In this document: positions 34,816 through 43,530 of the stretch, in pieces | Numbering within the stretch: position 1 is the first letter of the stretch | Layout: each line of letters opens with the position of its first letter | DNA from: Candidatus Aminicenantota bacterium | GTDB taxonomy: Bacteria > Acidobacteriota > Aminicenantia > Aminicenantales > Aminicenantaceae | Direction of reading: 5' to 3' | Length of the DNA: 64,000 bases | NCBI GenBank assembly: GCA_020348385.1 | Contig: CP070750.1 | Span: forward strand, 3,982,239 to 4,046,238 | The notes under the pieces: model-generated | What the model saw: the letters and a program-made list of their open reading frames with translations, nothing else | Database searches by the model: none | Told to the model about the DNA's origin: nothing | Made by a program: the position numbers and the translations under genes

Positions 34816-35619
34816 CTATGTTTTAGTGGGTTGGTTGAGTCGGTGGCGGAGTTTCCAAAAGATGAAAGCCACGACTATCCCGGCCACAGCCAATGCCGCC
34901 CCGAATTCTCCGATGATGTAGGGAGTTATTCCGGTATCACCCGTCAACGGATCGAAAAAACTTTGGACAAAATGATTGTGCATGGCATGCAGAAACATCC
35001 CCGTCCAGACGCTTCCTGAAATCAGCCTGAGCCAGGCATAAGCAAAGCTCGTCCCAGTAACCATGATCGTGAAACATACCAAGCTATACAGAACAGAGGT
35101 CCCCCCGTGATAACCGGAGAAGATAATAAGAGGGAGATGCCACACAGACCAGATCACCCCGCTGATAAGGCAGACGGATGTGAAGCTTGTCACTTTGGAT
35201 AACTGAGGGACCAAATACCCCCGCCATCCGATTTCTTCTCCCAGGGCAAACAAAAGGCTAAGCAAAATTCCGATTGTCAGGAATTCAACAGTGTCAACAG
35301 AAAATTCTTTGTTGATCCTTCCCCATCCCACAAGCCAGACAAAAGAGTAAAACACAAGGGCATAAACGATCGGGAGGAAAAAACTTACGAGCTGATACCG
35401 GGTTTTTCCCCACCTCCAACCAATGTGGCGGAGGCTCTTCTGAAAAATCAAGCTGGTGAAAATCGCCGCCACGCCTGGGCTCCACATCAGCCCGAAAACA
35501 TAAAACATCGCATTTTTTGACTGGAATCCAGAAACAATGATGAAAATCCAAAACACGGAGCTGAAAACCAAAGTCAATCCCAGGAACACGGCGATCTCTT
35601 TCCACTTTTTTTCGGCCAC
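34816..35619 (-). CDS. CPBP-family intramembrane metalloprotease
   Basis: A 267-residue membrane protein with about eight hydrophobic segments and the three CPBP (CAAX protease/bacteriocin-processing) motifs: EEIGWRGYL (Glu-Glu and Arg), SVWHLP (His) and FLHAMHN (His). The start is GTG at 35619 with AGGAGG 3-8 bases before it. It follows the HEAT-DUF1080 gene by 10 bp and should be translated from the same message. Its substrate is unknown. Association with a carbohydrate operon is unusual and may be chance. Confidence 0.88.
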   Translation of the reverse strand: MAEKKWKEIAVFLGLTLVFSSVFWIFIIVSGFQSKNAMFYVFGLMWSPGVAAIFTSLIFQKSLRHIGWRWGKTRYQLVSFFLPIVYALVFYSFVWLVGWGRINKEFSVDTVEFLTIGILLSLLFALGEEIGWRGYLVPQLSKVTSFTSVCLISGVIWSVWHLPLIIFSGYHGGTSVLYSLVCFTIMVTGTSFAYAWLRLISGSVWTGMFLHAMHNHFVQSFFDPLTGDTGITPYIIGEFGAALAVAGIVVAFIFWKLRHRLNQPTKT

Positions 35620-35629
35620 TTTGCCTCCT

Positions 35630-38600
35630 TTATTTTAGCTCTTTTACACGGATGTTGCGGAATTCGACACGCGAACCGTGCCCCAAAAAGCCGATGTGAC
35701 CTTTTTCCCTTTTCAGTCCCGGATGATCCCTGCCATCCATGGTTTCTGGCGTGCTGGCCTTTTCGATATCGACATCCACGATGACAACACCATTCAGTTT
35801 GACACTCACCCGCCTGTTGTCAGCCAAGACTTCTTGCTCGTTCCACTGTCCCACAGGTCTCAAATATCCCCGTTTGGCCGGAACCACACCATAGATCGAA
35901 CCATGGTACTGGTAAGGCTTCAGATCTTTGTATTTCTCGGCTGAGTTGTCCAAAATCTGAAGTTCCATCCCCGCATAAGCGGCATCCCCCTCCAGGGGAG
36001 CCCGGATCCCCAAACCGTTGTTCGCTCCGGGTGTTAGCCTGAACTCAAAGCGCAGGATGAAATCGCTGTATTCCTTTTGGGTGTAAAGATTCCCGCTTCC
36101 GCGGTTTGGGTAGACAACGATTTTGCCGTCCTCGATCCCATAACCCTTTTTGTCTCCGATCCAGCCAGTCAGATCCTGGCCGTTGAACAAGGATAGGAAG
36201 CCTCGTTCCTCCCGAGTTATCTCCCGGATGTACACATTCCGGAAATACAGGGGGGTGTTGTGGGCCTGGAGCTCGATCTGGCCTGAGGGATAAATGGGTT
36301 TGTCCCTCTCCCAGTAGTTCTCCATTACCACATCGTCCGCGACCAGCACCCCGTTCAGGTAAACGGTCACACGCTCCCCGATCATCTTGATATAAAAAGT
36401 GTTCCATTCTCCCACAGGATTGTCCGCTCGCACCAGCGGCTTGCTCGGACCGATCTTGTTGTTATAAAGACCTCCCGAACCGTCACGCGATTGGTCCGGG
36501 CCCCAGATCTGAACCTGGGGTGAACCACGTAGATAGATCCCGCTGTCTCCCCCTACTCCGATTTTCCAATCCACAAACATTTCAAAATCTTCGTAATCTT
36601 TATCCGTGCAGAGACTCTCTCCTTTGCCGTCAAAAACCAAAATTCCCCCGTCGACCTTCCAGTGGACGTGCATCGAATCATCGGCCAGAACTTGGGCTTT
36701 GACCATTTCTTCAGGCGTCATCTTGGCCCGCTTCACAGGGTCGCCGACCAACCCCTTCCATCCCGTTAGATCCATCCCATTGAATAAAGGAACGAATCCC
36801 TCCTTCTTCAACAGGGCTCCTATCCTGTTATCCACGTTCTGTCTCATACGATCGTTCTGGACATTCCTCGCCACTTTTTGGAAAAGGGAAAGGAGTTGGG
36901 GTTTGGAATATTCTTTGTCTATCTCTAAGCCTGAAAAACCTATCCTGGCCACAGCCGCTGCTGCCTGAGACCGCAACTCCGGATGTTCCAGAAAAGACAC
37001 GGCAATCTTGAACGCTTCCAGGTACCGAATCATTCCCAGCCTGCCGAGCACGATGGCTTTGGCGGCCGGATAGGAAACATGTTCCAGCACATCTTTGTAT
37101 CTTTCCAGCTTTGACTCAAGCACCATGTCTGATTCGTGGACAAGCCGGGCATATCCCCTAACAGCCACCAAAAGGAATTTTTGGCTGTCTGTGTTTCGCC
37201 AAATCCAGGATAGCTCTTCTGTCGCTTCGAAATCGGGCCAATCGGCCAAAACCGAAATGGCCACGGTCTGGACTTGGAGATTTTCGCTCCTTGTTTTGGC
37301 GACCACGGCCTGTAGAGCACGCTGACCGCCGATCCTGGACAGCGGTCTCAACAGATCAGGCTGTTTTTCTTCGGCTGAATTTTGCATCGCTTGGATCAAC
37401 AAATCGGCGCGTTTCTCTTTGTCTTCGACATGGCTGGCACTGGCAACTATGGCATTCTGGATGGAGCGAACATCCAAGCTCCTGCCGGTTTCAACAAGCA
37501 TTGTGATCAAACGGGGCAAATCCTGTGGACCGGTCAGGTTGGCAAGGCCAGCCAGAGCTGCCCGATGGACTTCTTGATTCTGGCTCTTTGATTTGTCGAA
37601 CAGGATGTCCACATGGTCCTTGGCATGTCTCTCTGATAGGATTTCAATCAGAGCCACCTGGGAAGAAGCCGGCACCAAGTCCAGGATTTTCACGGATTCG
37701 GGAATGAGCAATCGGCTGGGAAATCCCAACAGGGCCTGTTTGATAATCGCTATTTCATCCTTCTGATCAGTCCGCAGAAGGGACAGGATATCTGAAAAAA
37801 CCTCCTCGCCCCCAAGGCTAGTGGCCGCCGGAATGGAAGCCAGCTTGATGATTTTTCTGTGGCTCCTCAACTTTTCCCTAATAACAGGCAGAGCCGTGAC
37901 ATCGCCCCGCCGGCCGAGCATGCCGATGATCTCGGCCTGCACATAGGGGGAGGCTTCTGATATAAGCGCGATCCATCTGGCCGTGGCCTCCTCCCCAGGT
38001 ATTTTGTCAGCAAGCTCTAAGGCTCGAGCCCGCAATTCTTGATTGGGGCTGTCCATGGCCTGGACAAGGTCTTCGAAGGCACTCTCTCCCACAACATCGA
38101 CCAGAAGAGACAATGCCGTGCAGGGAATGTGGCTCTCTTGAGGAGCGGTGTAGCTGGCAATCAGGTTGCGGCAGATAATGGCGCTTTGCATCTTTTGTCC
38201 TGATTCGGACAAACGCTGGGCATACAAGAGATAAAGGGAAGGCGCCTTTGTTCTCTCATAGGAAGGAGCGTCGAGAGAGACGGTGCTCACGGCTTTTTCA
38301 GCCAAAGGATCTCCGATATTTGCCAGGGCAAAAAGGGCCACCTGGCGAAGCTTATCATTTTTATCGGCCGCAAAAGCGAGGATTTTTTTTGTCGCTTTTT
38401 GACTTTTCAACTCTCCCAGAGCTTTGATGAGCGTTACTCTGTTCTCTCCTGTTGCCCTCCCTAAAGCATTGAGTAAAACCCTTTCGGCCTCCGGTGTTCC
38501 GATGGTCAAAAGGGCTTGGGTCGCAGGCTCACACAATTTTATATCATCAAGATATCTTTTTAGGGCTTTGATCGACTCTTTTTTTCCGGTCCTCTGAAGT

Positions 38601-39001
38601 TGACGGATCAAAAAGGCCTGAACTTCCTTATTTTTTTGCCTGTCCAGGCTTCTGATCAGCGTCTTTGCATAAAGTTCGCGCGCTTTCTCTCCCCCTTCTT
38701 GGGACACGAAAGTTGCCATGGCACTGAGGGCATACCGAGCATTGGTGTCATCTCCCGTACCGGGAGGAACCAACAAGCGGCAGACTTCGAGGATTCCTTC
38801 CGAACCCATTCTCATGAGCTGTGATGCCAGGTCTTGTCTCACCTGGGTGTTTTGGGCCGGAAACCGATCCACCAAAGTCCGAACCTCTGATTTTGCTTCT
38901 TGAGCATTATCCCACGCCCCCCCAGGCGAAAAGGAAAAGCAGATCATAACAAAACAGGCGAAGAATATACGAACGTGAACAACCCATGTGCGTTTTTTCA
39001 T
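35630..39001 (-). CDS. Exported HEAT-repeat protein with two DUF1080 domains
   Basis: An 1123-residue protein. I chose the ATG at 39001, not an upstream one inside the preceding gene, because it gives a normal signal peptide (about 1-27) and has GGAG about 11 bases before it. Residues of about 40-710 are HEAT-like helical repeats. Two PF06439 domains follow: about 728-930 (VPLFNGMDLTGWKG, GDSGIYLRGSPQVQIW) and about 933-1123 (LSLFNGQDLTGWIG, NNGLGIRAPLEGD, GMELQILDN). The domains differ, so they may act on different keto-glycosides or serve binding and catalysis. Its gene lies 25 bp after a Tat-exported oxidoreductase gene. Confidence 0.88.
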   Translation of the reverse strand: MKKRTWVVHVRIFFACFVMICFSFSPGGAWDNAQEAKSEVRTLVDRFPAQNTQVRQDLASQLMRMGSEGILEVCRLLVPPGTGDDTNARYALSAMATFVSQEGGEKARELYAKTLIRSLDRQKNKEVQAFLIRQLQRTGKKESIKALKRYLDDIKLCEPATQALLTIGTPEAERVLLNALGRATGENRVTLIKALGELKSQKATKKILAFAADKNDKLRQVALFALANIGDPLAEKAVSTVSLDAPSYERTKAPSLYLLYAQRLSESGQKMQSAIICRNLIASYTAPQESHIPCTALSLLVDVVGESAFEDLVQAMDSPNQELRARALELADKIPGEEATARWIALISEASPYVQAEIIGMLGRRGDVTALPVIREKLRSHRKIIKLASIPAATSLGGEEVFSDILSLLRTDQKDEIAIIKQALLGFPSRLLIPESVKILDLVPASSQVALIEILSERHAKDHVDILFDKSKSQNQEVHRAALAGLANLTGPQDLPRLITMLVETGRSLDVRSIQNAIVASASHVEDKEKRADLLIQAMQNSAEEKQPDLLRPLSRIGGQRALQAVVAKTRSENLQVQTVAISVLADWPDFEATEELSWIWRNTDSQKFLLVAVRGYARLVHESDMVLESKLERYKDVLEHVSYPAAKAIVLGRLGMIRYLEAFKIAVSFLEHPELRSQAAAAVARIGFSGLEIDKEYSKPQLLSLFQKVARNVQNDRMRQNVDNRIGALLKKEGFVPLFNGMDLTGWKGLVGDPVKRAKMTPEEMVKAQVLADDSMHVHWKVDGGILVFDGKGESLCTDKDYEDFEMFVDWKIGVGGDSGIYLRGSPQVQIWGPDQSRDGSGGLYNNKIGPSKPLVRADNPVGEWNTFYIKMIGERVTVYLNGVLVADDVVMENYWERDKPIYPSGQIELQAHNTPLYFRNVYIREITREERGFLSLFNGQDLTGWIGDKKGYGIEDGKIVVYPNRGSGNLYTQKEYSDFILRFEFRLTPGANNGLGIRAPLEGDAAYAGMELQILDNSAEKYKDLKPYQYHGSIYGVVPAKRGYLRPVGQWNEQEVLADNRRVSVKLNGVVIVDVDIEKASTPETMDGRDHPGLKREKGHIGFLGHGSRVEFRNIRVKELK

Positions 39002-39026
39002 GTCATTTTCTCCAAATAAATCCGCC

Positions 39027-40298
39027 TCACAAGTGCCAAGGCGCTCTGGCAGGCTGGTTGATAAGCCGGTTGGCTTCCTCATCGGCTATGAAACGCTGCT
39101 CTTCCGGGTCGAACCGGAGAGGCCGGCCCAGACGGACAGCGATCTTGCTCAAGTTGACGATGGTGCAGGAACGGTGCGCGTTTTCTTCGTTCAGGGTGAA
39201 TTTTTGTCGCTTTCTGACCGCATCGTCAAAGTCTGTCACCTGGGGATTTGGTTCCGGAAGGGAGGTCAGTTTAGCCTTGAAGCCGGGGATGTTCGATTCC
39301 ATCCCTTTGAAAAGTTTGCCTTCAGGGCCTTCGATGAAGGGGACTTTTTCTTCCTTCGGCTCCCCATCCAGGATGATTTCGCAGCCGTCCGCATACTTCA
39401 TCCGAATTTTCCGCCAAGTGCCGCAGGCATCCGGGTGCTGCTGGGGACAGTCGGCCTCGATCTCCACAGGGCTTGTGTCATCCTTGTCCAGGATGTACTG
39501 GACCGGGTCCAGATAGTGCATGCCCATGTCACCCAAACCCCCGCCGTCATAATCCCAGTATCCGCGGAAGGTGTTGTGGACACGGTGGGGGTGGTAGGGC
39601 TTGTAGGGAGCGGGACCGAGCCACATGTCATAATCCAGCTCCTCTGGCACAGGCTGAGGAGACAGATTTGTCTCCCCCACCCAATAGAACTTCCAGTCGA
39701 ATCCGGTGGCTGCGCTCACCGTCACTTTGAGAGGCCAGCCCAAAAGGCCGCCCAATACGGCCTTTTTTATCGGCTTGACCGTGGTTCCAAACCCGTAAAA
39801 TCGCCCCTCGAACCGGAACCAGGTGTTGATCCGGAAAATTCTGCCGTTTTTCTGGACAGCCTCAACAACTCTTTGCCCCTCTCCGATGGTCCGGGTCATC
39901 GGTTTTTCACACCAGATATCCTTCCCGGCCTGGGCGGCTGCAATGGATATCAACGCATGCCAGTGAGGCGGTGTCGGGATGTGAACGATATCGATGTCGG
40001 TTCGTTCGAGGACATCACGGAAATCCTTATATCCCTTAACGCCCGGGCGTGCCATATCCATAGCTCTTTTCAGGTGGTTTTCATCCACATCGCACACGGC
40101 CAGCAGCCGGGCTCCTCCAAGATTGATGTGGCCTCGTCCCATAATGCCCACCCCGATCACAGCCTTGGTTAATTCGTCGCTGGGTGGGGTGTAACCCTGT
40201 CCGCCCAAGACAAACCGGGGAACTATGGTTATCGCTGCCGTTGTTGTAATAACACTTTTAAGAAAGTTTCTCCTCGTGATGGCTTTTTTCTTTTTCAT
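39027..40298 (-). CDS. Tat-exported Gfo/Idh/MocA oxidoreductase
   Basis: A 423-residue exported oxidoreductase: Tat motif TRRNFLKSV near residue 8, Rossmann motif AVIGVGIMG, canonical EKP in WCEKPMTRT and DMGMHYLDPVQYI with active-site Asp and His. The sequence PRFVLGGQGYTPPSD after the signal closely matches PRHVLGGQGITAPSD in the protein at 9930, showing that these two are nearer relatives. It heads the operon with the HEAT-DUF1080-DUF1080 protein and the CPBP protease, mirroring the oxidoreductase-DUF1080 pair at 9930-12114. Confidence 0.9.
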   Translation of the reverse strand: MKKKKAITRRNFLKSVITTTAAITIVPRFVLGGQGYTPPSDELTKAVIGVGIMGRGHINLGGARLLAVCDVDENHLKRAMDMARPGVKGYKDFRDVLERTDIDIVHIPTPPHWHALISIAAAQAGKDIWCEKPMTRTIGEGQRVVEAVQKNGRIFRINTWFRFEGRFYGFGTTVKPIKKAVLGGLLGWPLKVTVSAATGFDWKFYWVGETNLSPQPVPEELDYDMWLGPAPYKPYHPHRVHNTFRGYWDYDGGGLGDMGMHYLDPVQYILDKDDTSPVEIEADCPQQHPDACGTWRKIRMKYADGCEIILDGEPKEEKVPFIEGPEGKLFKGMESNIPGFKAKLTSLPEPNPQVTDFDDAVRKRQKFTLNEENAHRSCTIVNLSKIAVRLGRPLRFDPEEQRFIADEEANRLINQPARAPWHL

Positions 40299-40354
40299 GA
40301 TGGACTCCAGAAGGACCCTGAGGCCAGACTCAGTATATTACGATTAAAAAGGAA

Positions 40355-40431
40355 AAAAAAGGGGACGGTTCTATTTTTTTGTTGATAGAGAAGAAAATCA
40401 TCCGGCAAAAAATAGAACCGTCCCCTTTTTT
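40355..40431. repeat. Perfect 25-bp inverted repeat (REP-like hairpin)
   Basis: The arms 40355-40379 and 40407-40431 are perfect reverse complements (core GGGGACGGTTCTA / TAGAACCGTCCCC with A and T runs), separated by 27 bases. It lies between divergent genes, so it does not end either transcript. GGGGACGGTTC-type hairpins are a known class of repetitive extragenic element linked to REP-associated Y1 (IS200-like) transposases; no such transposase is in the window. Confidence 0.7.
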
Positions 40432-40520
40432 CTTTTTTGGCTTGAATTTTGTTGAAGGTTAAGAAAAAATATAGACCACATAATTTAATCTTATGTTTAA
40501 GTCAATAAAGGAGGGAAAAT

Positions 40521-42290
40521 ATGCTTAAACGACAACGACATCTTTGGCATTCTGTACTGTTTGTTTTTTCTGTTCTTATTTTCCTCATGAACTCCCAGAT
40601 GACCGCCGCACAAGCCCCAGAATTGAAATTCGACCACAACCACAATTTTCAAGAGGTTGTCGATTACTTGAACGCGATGGTCAAAGCCTATCCCAAACTC
40701 GCACGGTTGCACACCATCGGAAAAAGCTTCCTGGGAAAAGATCTCATGGTAATCGTCATTTCCAATCAGGATACGGGAAAATGCAAAGATAAACCGGGTT
40801 ACTGGTTTGACGGCAACCTTCACGCCAGCGAAGTGATGGGAGCTGAGGTTTGCCTCCACACCATCCATACCCTTCTCACCCAGTACGGAAAAGATCCCGC
40901 CATCACCAATCTTGTGGATACCCGAACCATCTACATCATGCCCAAGCTCAACCCGGATGGGTCAGACCATTATCTGACCAAACCGGATAGCATGCGCAGC
41001 AGTGTCCGGCCCTATGATTCAGATCGAGACGGGCTCCTTGATGAGGACCCTCCTGAAGACCTGAACGGCGACGGCAATCTCACACAGATGCGGGTCAAGG
41101 ACGAAACCGGGCCCTGGAAAACCTCGCCGGATGATCCAAGGCTTTTGGTCCGGAGGGAAGAAGGGGAAAAAGGGGAATGGCGAACCTATTCGGAAGGGAT
41201 CGACAACGACAACGATGGCCGATACAACGAAGACGGCGTCGGCGGCCTGGATATCAACCGGAACTGGCCATCCCGGTGGCAGCAGGAATACCTCCAGCGG
41301 GGAGCTGGCCGTTATCCCCTATCCGAACCGGAAACCCGAGCCGTGGCGGAATTTCTGCTTGCGCACAGAAATGTCACGGGTGTCGTCAACCACCACATGT
41401 CCGGTAACTTCCTGTACATTCCCCCGACCAACAAAAACTTCAACCCGATAACCGGGGAAGAAACGGAAATGGCCCAGGAAGATGCGGCCTATTTCGACAT
41501 CTTTGGACAGAAATACAGCGAAATCATCAATGAGCAGCCCGTCCGAAAGGTTTTGGGAAGAGGAGCCCCTCCCCGCCAGGGAGCCATCTGGGGCGTGATG
41601 ATCGGGTGGGCTTACGACCACTATGGTGTCTTCAGCTATGTGCCGGAAATGGGATCTCTTGCGCCCTTTTGCGATTACAACGACGATAAAAGGGTCAGCC
41701 AGGAGGAGAGGCTGCGCTGGAACGATGAGGAATTGGGCGGAAAAATCTTCTTGGACTGGAAAACCTACGACCACCCCCAATTGGGAAAAGTGGAGATCGG
41801 AGGATTCGTCCGGAAGTTGTATGACCCCAAACGCAAAAGCTACACAAGCCTGATGTGTTATCCCAGCCCGGAATTCGATGATTTTCTCGCTAAACACACC
41901 AAGTGGAATCTGTATTTGGCTGCTCAATCACCCCTTGTGAGGATAACCGAAGCGAAAATCCACAAAGGAGATGCCGGGTACGTCAAGATCGCAGCCAGTA
42001 TCCAAAATCAGGGTTTTCTGCCTACCAACGTGACCCAGCAGGCTATTAAGAATCTAACAGCAAAAACGGTGAAAGTCTTGATCACCCTGGAAGGAGCAGA
42101 GATGGTGATGGGAAAAGAAAAAGTCGATCTCGGGCATTTACCGGGCCACACTTCCTTGAATCCCTCAACCTTGCAAACGGTGGAGTGGATGGTGAAAACC
42201 ACAGGCAAAGGCACTCCCACAGCCACCATCAAAGTCGTATCCGAAAAAGGCGGAAGTCATTCCAAAAAACTCAAGCTGATGGGAAAGTAG
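40521..42290 (+). CDS. Exported M14-family zinc carboxypeptidase
   Basis: A 589-residue exported peptidase (signal peptide about 1-30). The first zinc motif is His101-Ala-Ser-Glu104 in DGNLHASEVMGAE; the second His is in VVNHHMSG; GLDINRNWP provides substrate-binding residues; SYVPEMGS holds the likely catalytic Glu. An acidic insert with DSDRDGLLDEDPPEDLNGDG and DNDNDGRYNEDG resembles calcium-binding loops and is common in this subgroup. The C-terminal part (about 470-589) looks like a beta-sandwich accessory domain. AGGAGG precedes the ATG. It is transcribed divergently from the oxidoreductase operon. Confidence 0.9.
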   Translation: MLKRQRHLWHSVLFVFSVLIFLMNSQMTAAQAPELKFDHNHNFQEVVDYLNAMVKAYPKLARLHTIGKSFLGKDLMVIVISNQDTGKCKDKPGYWFDGNLHASEVMGAEVCLHTIHTLLTQYGKDPAITNLVDTRTIYIMPKLNPDGSDHYLTKPDSMRSSVRPYDSDRDGLLDEDPPEDLNGDGNLTQMRVKDETGPWKTSPDDPRLLVRREEGEKGEWRTYSEGIDNDNDGRYNEDGVGGLDINRNWPSRWQQEYLQRGAGRYPLSEPETRAVAEFLLAHRNVTGVVNHHMSGNFLYIPPTNKNFNPITGEETEMAQEDAAYFDIFGQKYSEIINEQPVRKVLGRGAPPRQGAIWGVMIGWAYDHYGVFSYVPEMGSLAPFCDYNDDKRVSQEERLRWNDEELGGKIFLDWKTYDHPQLGKVEIGGFVRKLYDPKRKSYTSLMCYPSPEFDDFLAKHTKWNLYLAAQSPLVRITEAKIHKGDAGYVKIAASIQNQGFLPTNVTQQAIKNLTAKTVKVLITLEGAEMVMGKEKVDLGHLPGHTSLNPSTLQTVEWMVKTTGKGTPTATIKVVSEKGGSHSKKLKLMGK

Positions 42291-42316
42291 TTTTTCCTGT
42301 TAGCAAAGGATACCCA

Positions 42317-42955
42317 ATGAACAAAAGAATATTATCAATGGCTCTTGTCATCGTGACTACTTGCACGATAGGGATACCCGGGCTCCTGCAAGAAAGCGGC
42401 CAAATCCCCCAGCAAACGGTGGCGGTCGAGGATTTTGCAGCCGAAGGTTTTATCCTGGACATCGGTGGCGGCGGTGAGGGCGTCATCGGACAGCTCAAGG
42501 GACAGCAGGTGATCGCCATCGACATCAGCAAGAGGGAACTTATAGAGGCCCCCCCAGGTCCCCTGAAAATCGTGATGGATGCAAGGGATCTGAAGTTTCT
42601 GGATGAAACCTTCAACACAGCAACGGTGTTTTTTACCTTCATGTATATCGCCAGCGATGATCACCAAAAAGTCTTCGAGGAACTCCATAGAGTACTCAAA
42701 CCGGGAGGACGCCTGCTCGTCTGGGATGTCATTTTTCCTGAGTTGATAGACAAAAAAAAGAATCGGGCGCTTTTTTGGTTCAAGTTCATTCTCCCGGATA
42801 AAGAAATTAGAACAGGGTATGGGGTAAGACGGCCGGAGGGAGAACAGGGACTGGCACACTTTGTTGAGCTGGCAAAAAAAACAGGATTCGAGATCGTTTC
42901 GCATAAAGAAAAAGACAGATGGTTTTTCTTGGAGGTCTCGAAATCGCCCCTCTGA
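42317..42955 (+). CDS. Class I SAM-dependent methyltransferase with N-terminal membrane/signal segment
   Basis: A 212-residue protein from the ATG at 42317 (AAAGGA 6-11 bases upstream). Residues 4-20 are hydrophobic and resemble a signal peptide or membrane anchor. The rest is a class I methyltransferase: LDIGGGGEGVIG (SAM-binding motif I), AIDISKREL (motif II acidic residue), VMDARDLKF and LHRVLKPGGRLL. SAM is cytoplasmic, so an exported enzyme would lack its cofactor; an inward-facing anchored form is more likely. The substrate is unknown. An RDD-family gene follows at once. Confidence 0.8.
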   Translation: MNKRILSMALVIVTTCTIGIPGLLQESGQIPQQTVAVEDFAAEGFILDIGGGGEGVIGQLKGQQVIAIDISKRELIEAPPGPLKIVMDARDLKFLDETFNTATVFFTFMYIASDDHQKVFEELHRVLKPGGRLLVWDVIFPELIDKKKNRALFWFKFILPDKEIRTGYGVRRPEGEQGLAHFVELAKKTGFEIVSHKEKDRWFFLEVSKSPL

Positions 42956-42969
42956 CAAACCCGATCGCC

Positions 42970-43464
42970 ATGGTTTTAAGACGGACCGAGGCTTTTTTAC
43001 TGGACATCCTTATCATCTTTGGAATTTGTGCTCCCATCGGATATCTGATTCAGCGCCTGATCGGCACCAGCCCACAAACAGGCCCTGCCATATGGTCCAC
43101 TATCCTTTGGAATATCTCTCTCCCAGCTTGGCTTTACTTTTTATGGAGCGATCACTCAAAAAAAGGGAAGTCAGTCGGCAAATGGCTGCTAAACCTGAAG
43201 GTCAAAACCAGAACTTCAGAACGCCTCGGTTGGGGGCGCGCATTGGCTCGAACAGCCATCAAGCTCCTGCCTTGGGAGATCATTCATTTCTCATCCTTTG
43301 CATTATCTAAAGAGTTTGGCACATTCACCCTTCATCAGTACATTGGGTTGGTGGCCGGTAACCTTCTTGCCTTTGCCTATTTCATTGCCAGTATACTCAC
43401 ACAGGGCAAACGCAGCATTCACGATATACTGCTGGGCACAGAAATACAGTTTGAGAACTTTTAA
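42970..43464 (+). CDS. RDD-family membrane protein
   Basis: A 164-residue membrane protein with about four hydrophobic segments. The RDD family is named for Arg-Asp-Asp; here the first helix has RRTEAFLLDILI and a later part GKSVGKWLLNLKVKT, then QGKRSIHDILLGTEI, all typical. I take the ATG at 42970 because the domain starts there; an alternative in-frame ATG at 42919 would add 17 residues and overlap the methyltransferase gene by 37 bases. Neither has a clear ribosome-binding site. RDD proteins are of poorly known function, some linked to ion transport. Confidence 0.8.
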   Translation: MVLRRTEAFLLDILIIFGICAPIGYLIQRLIGTSPQTGPAIWSTILWNISLPAWLYFLWSDHSKKGKSVGKWLLNLKVKTRTSERLGWGRALARTAIKLLPWEIIHFSSFALSKEFGTFTLHQYIGLVAGNLLAFAYFIASILTQGKRSIHDILLGTEIQFENF

Positions 43465-43530
43465 ATATGCAAGACGGCTTCGGCAAGCGCTTCGGGCTGC
43501 CTAGAATAACTCCATATAAGGAGGACCAAA

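Noticed and set aside
38988-40172. Long open frame (394 codons) on the plus strand
   Set aside because: It is antisense to the Tat-exported oxidoreductase at 39027-40298, whose family motifs are unmistakable; the antisense protein has no recognisable features.
40355-40431. Strong hairpin with T-run read as a terminator
   Set aside because: Both neighbouring genes start on either side of it and run away from it, so there is no transcript for it to end.
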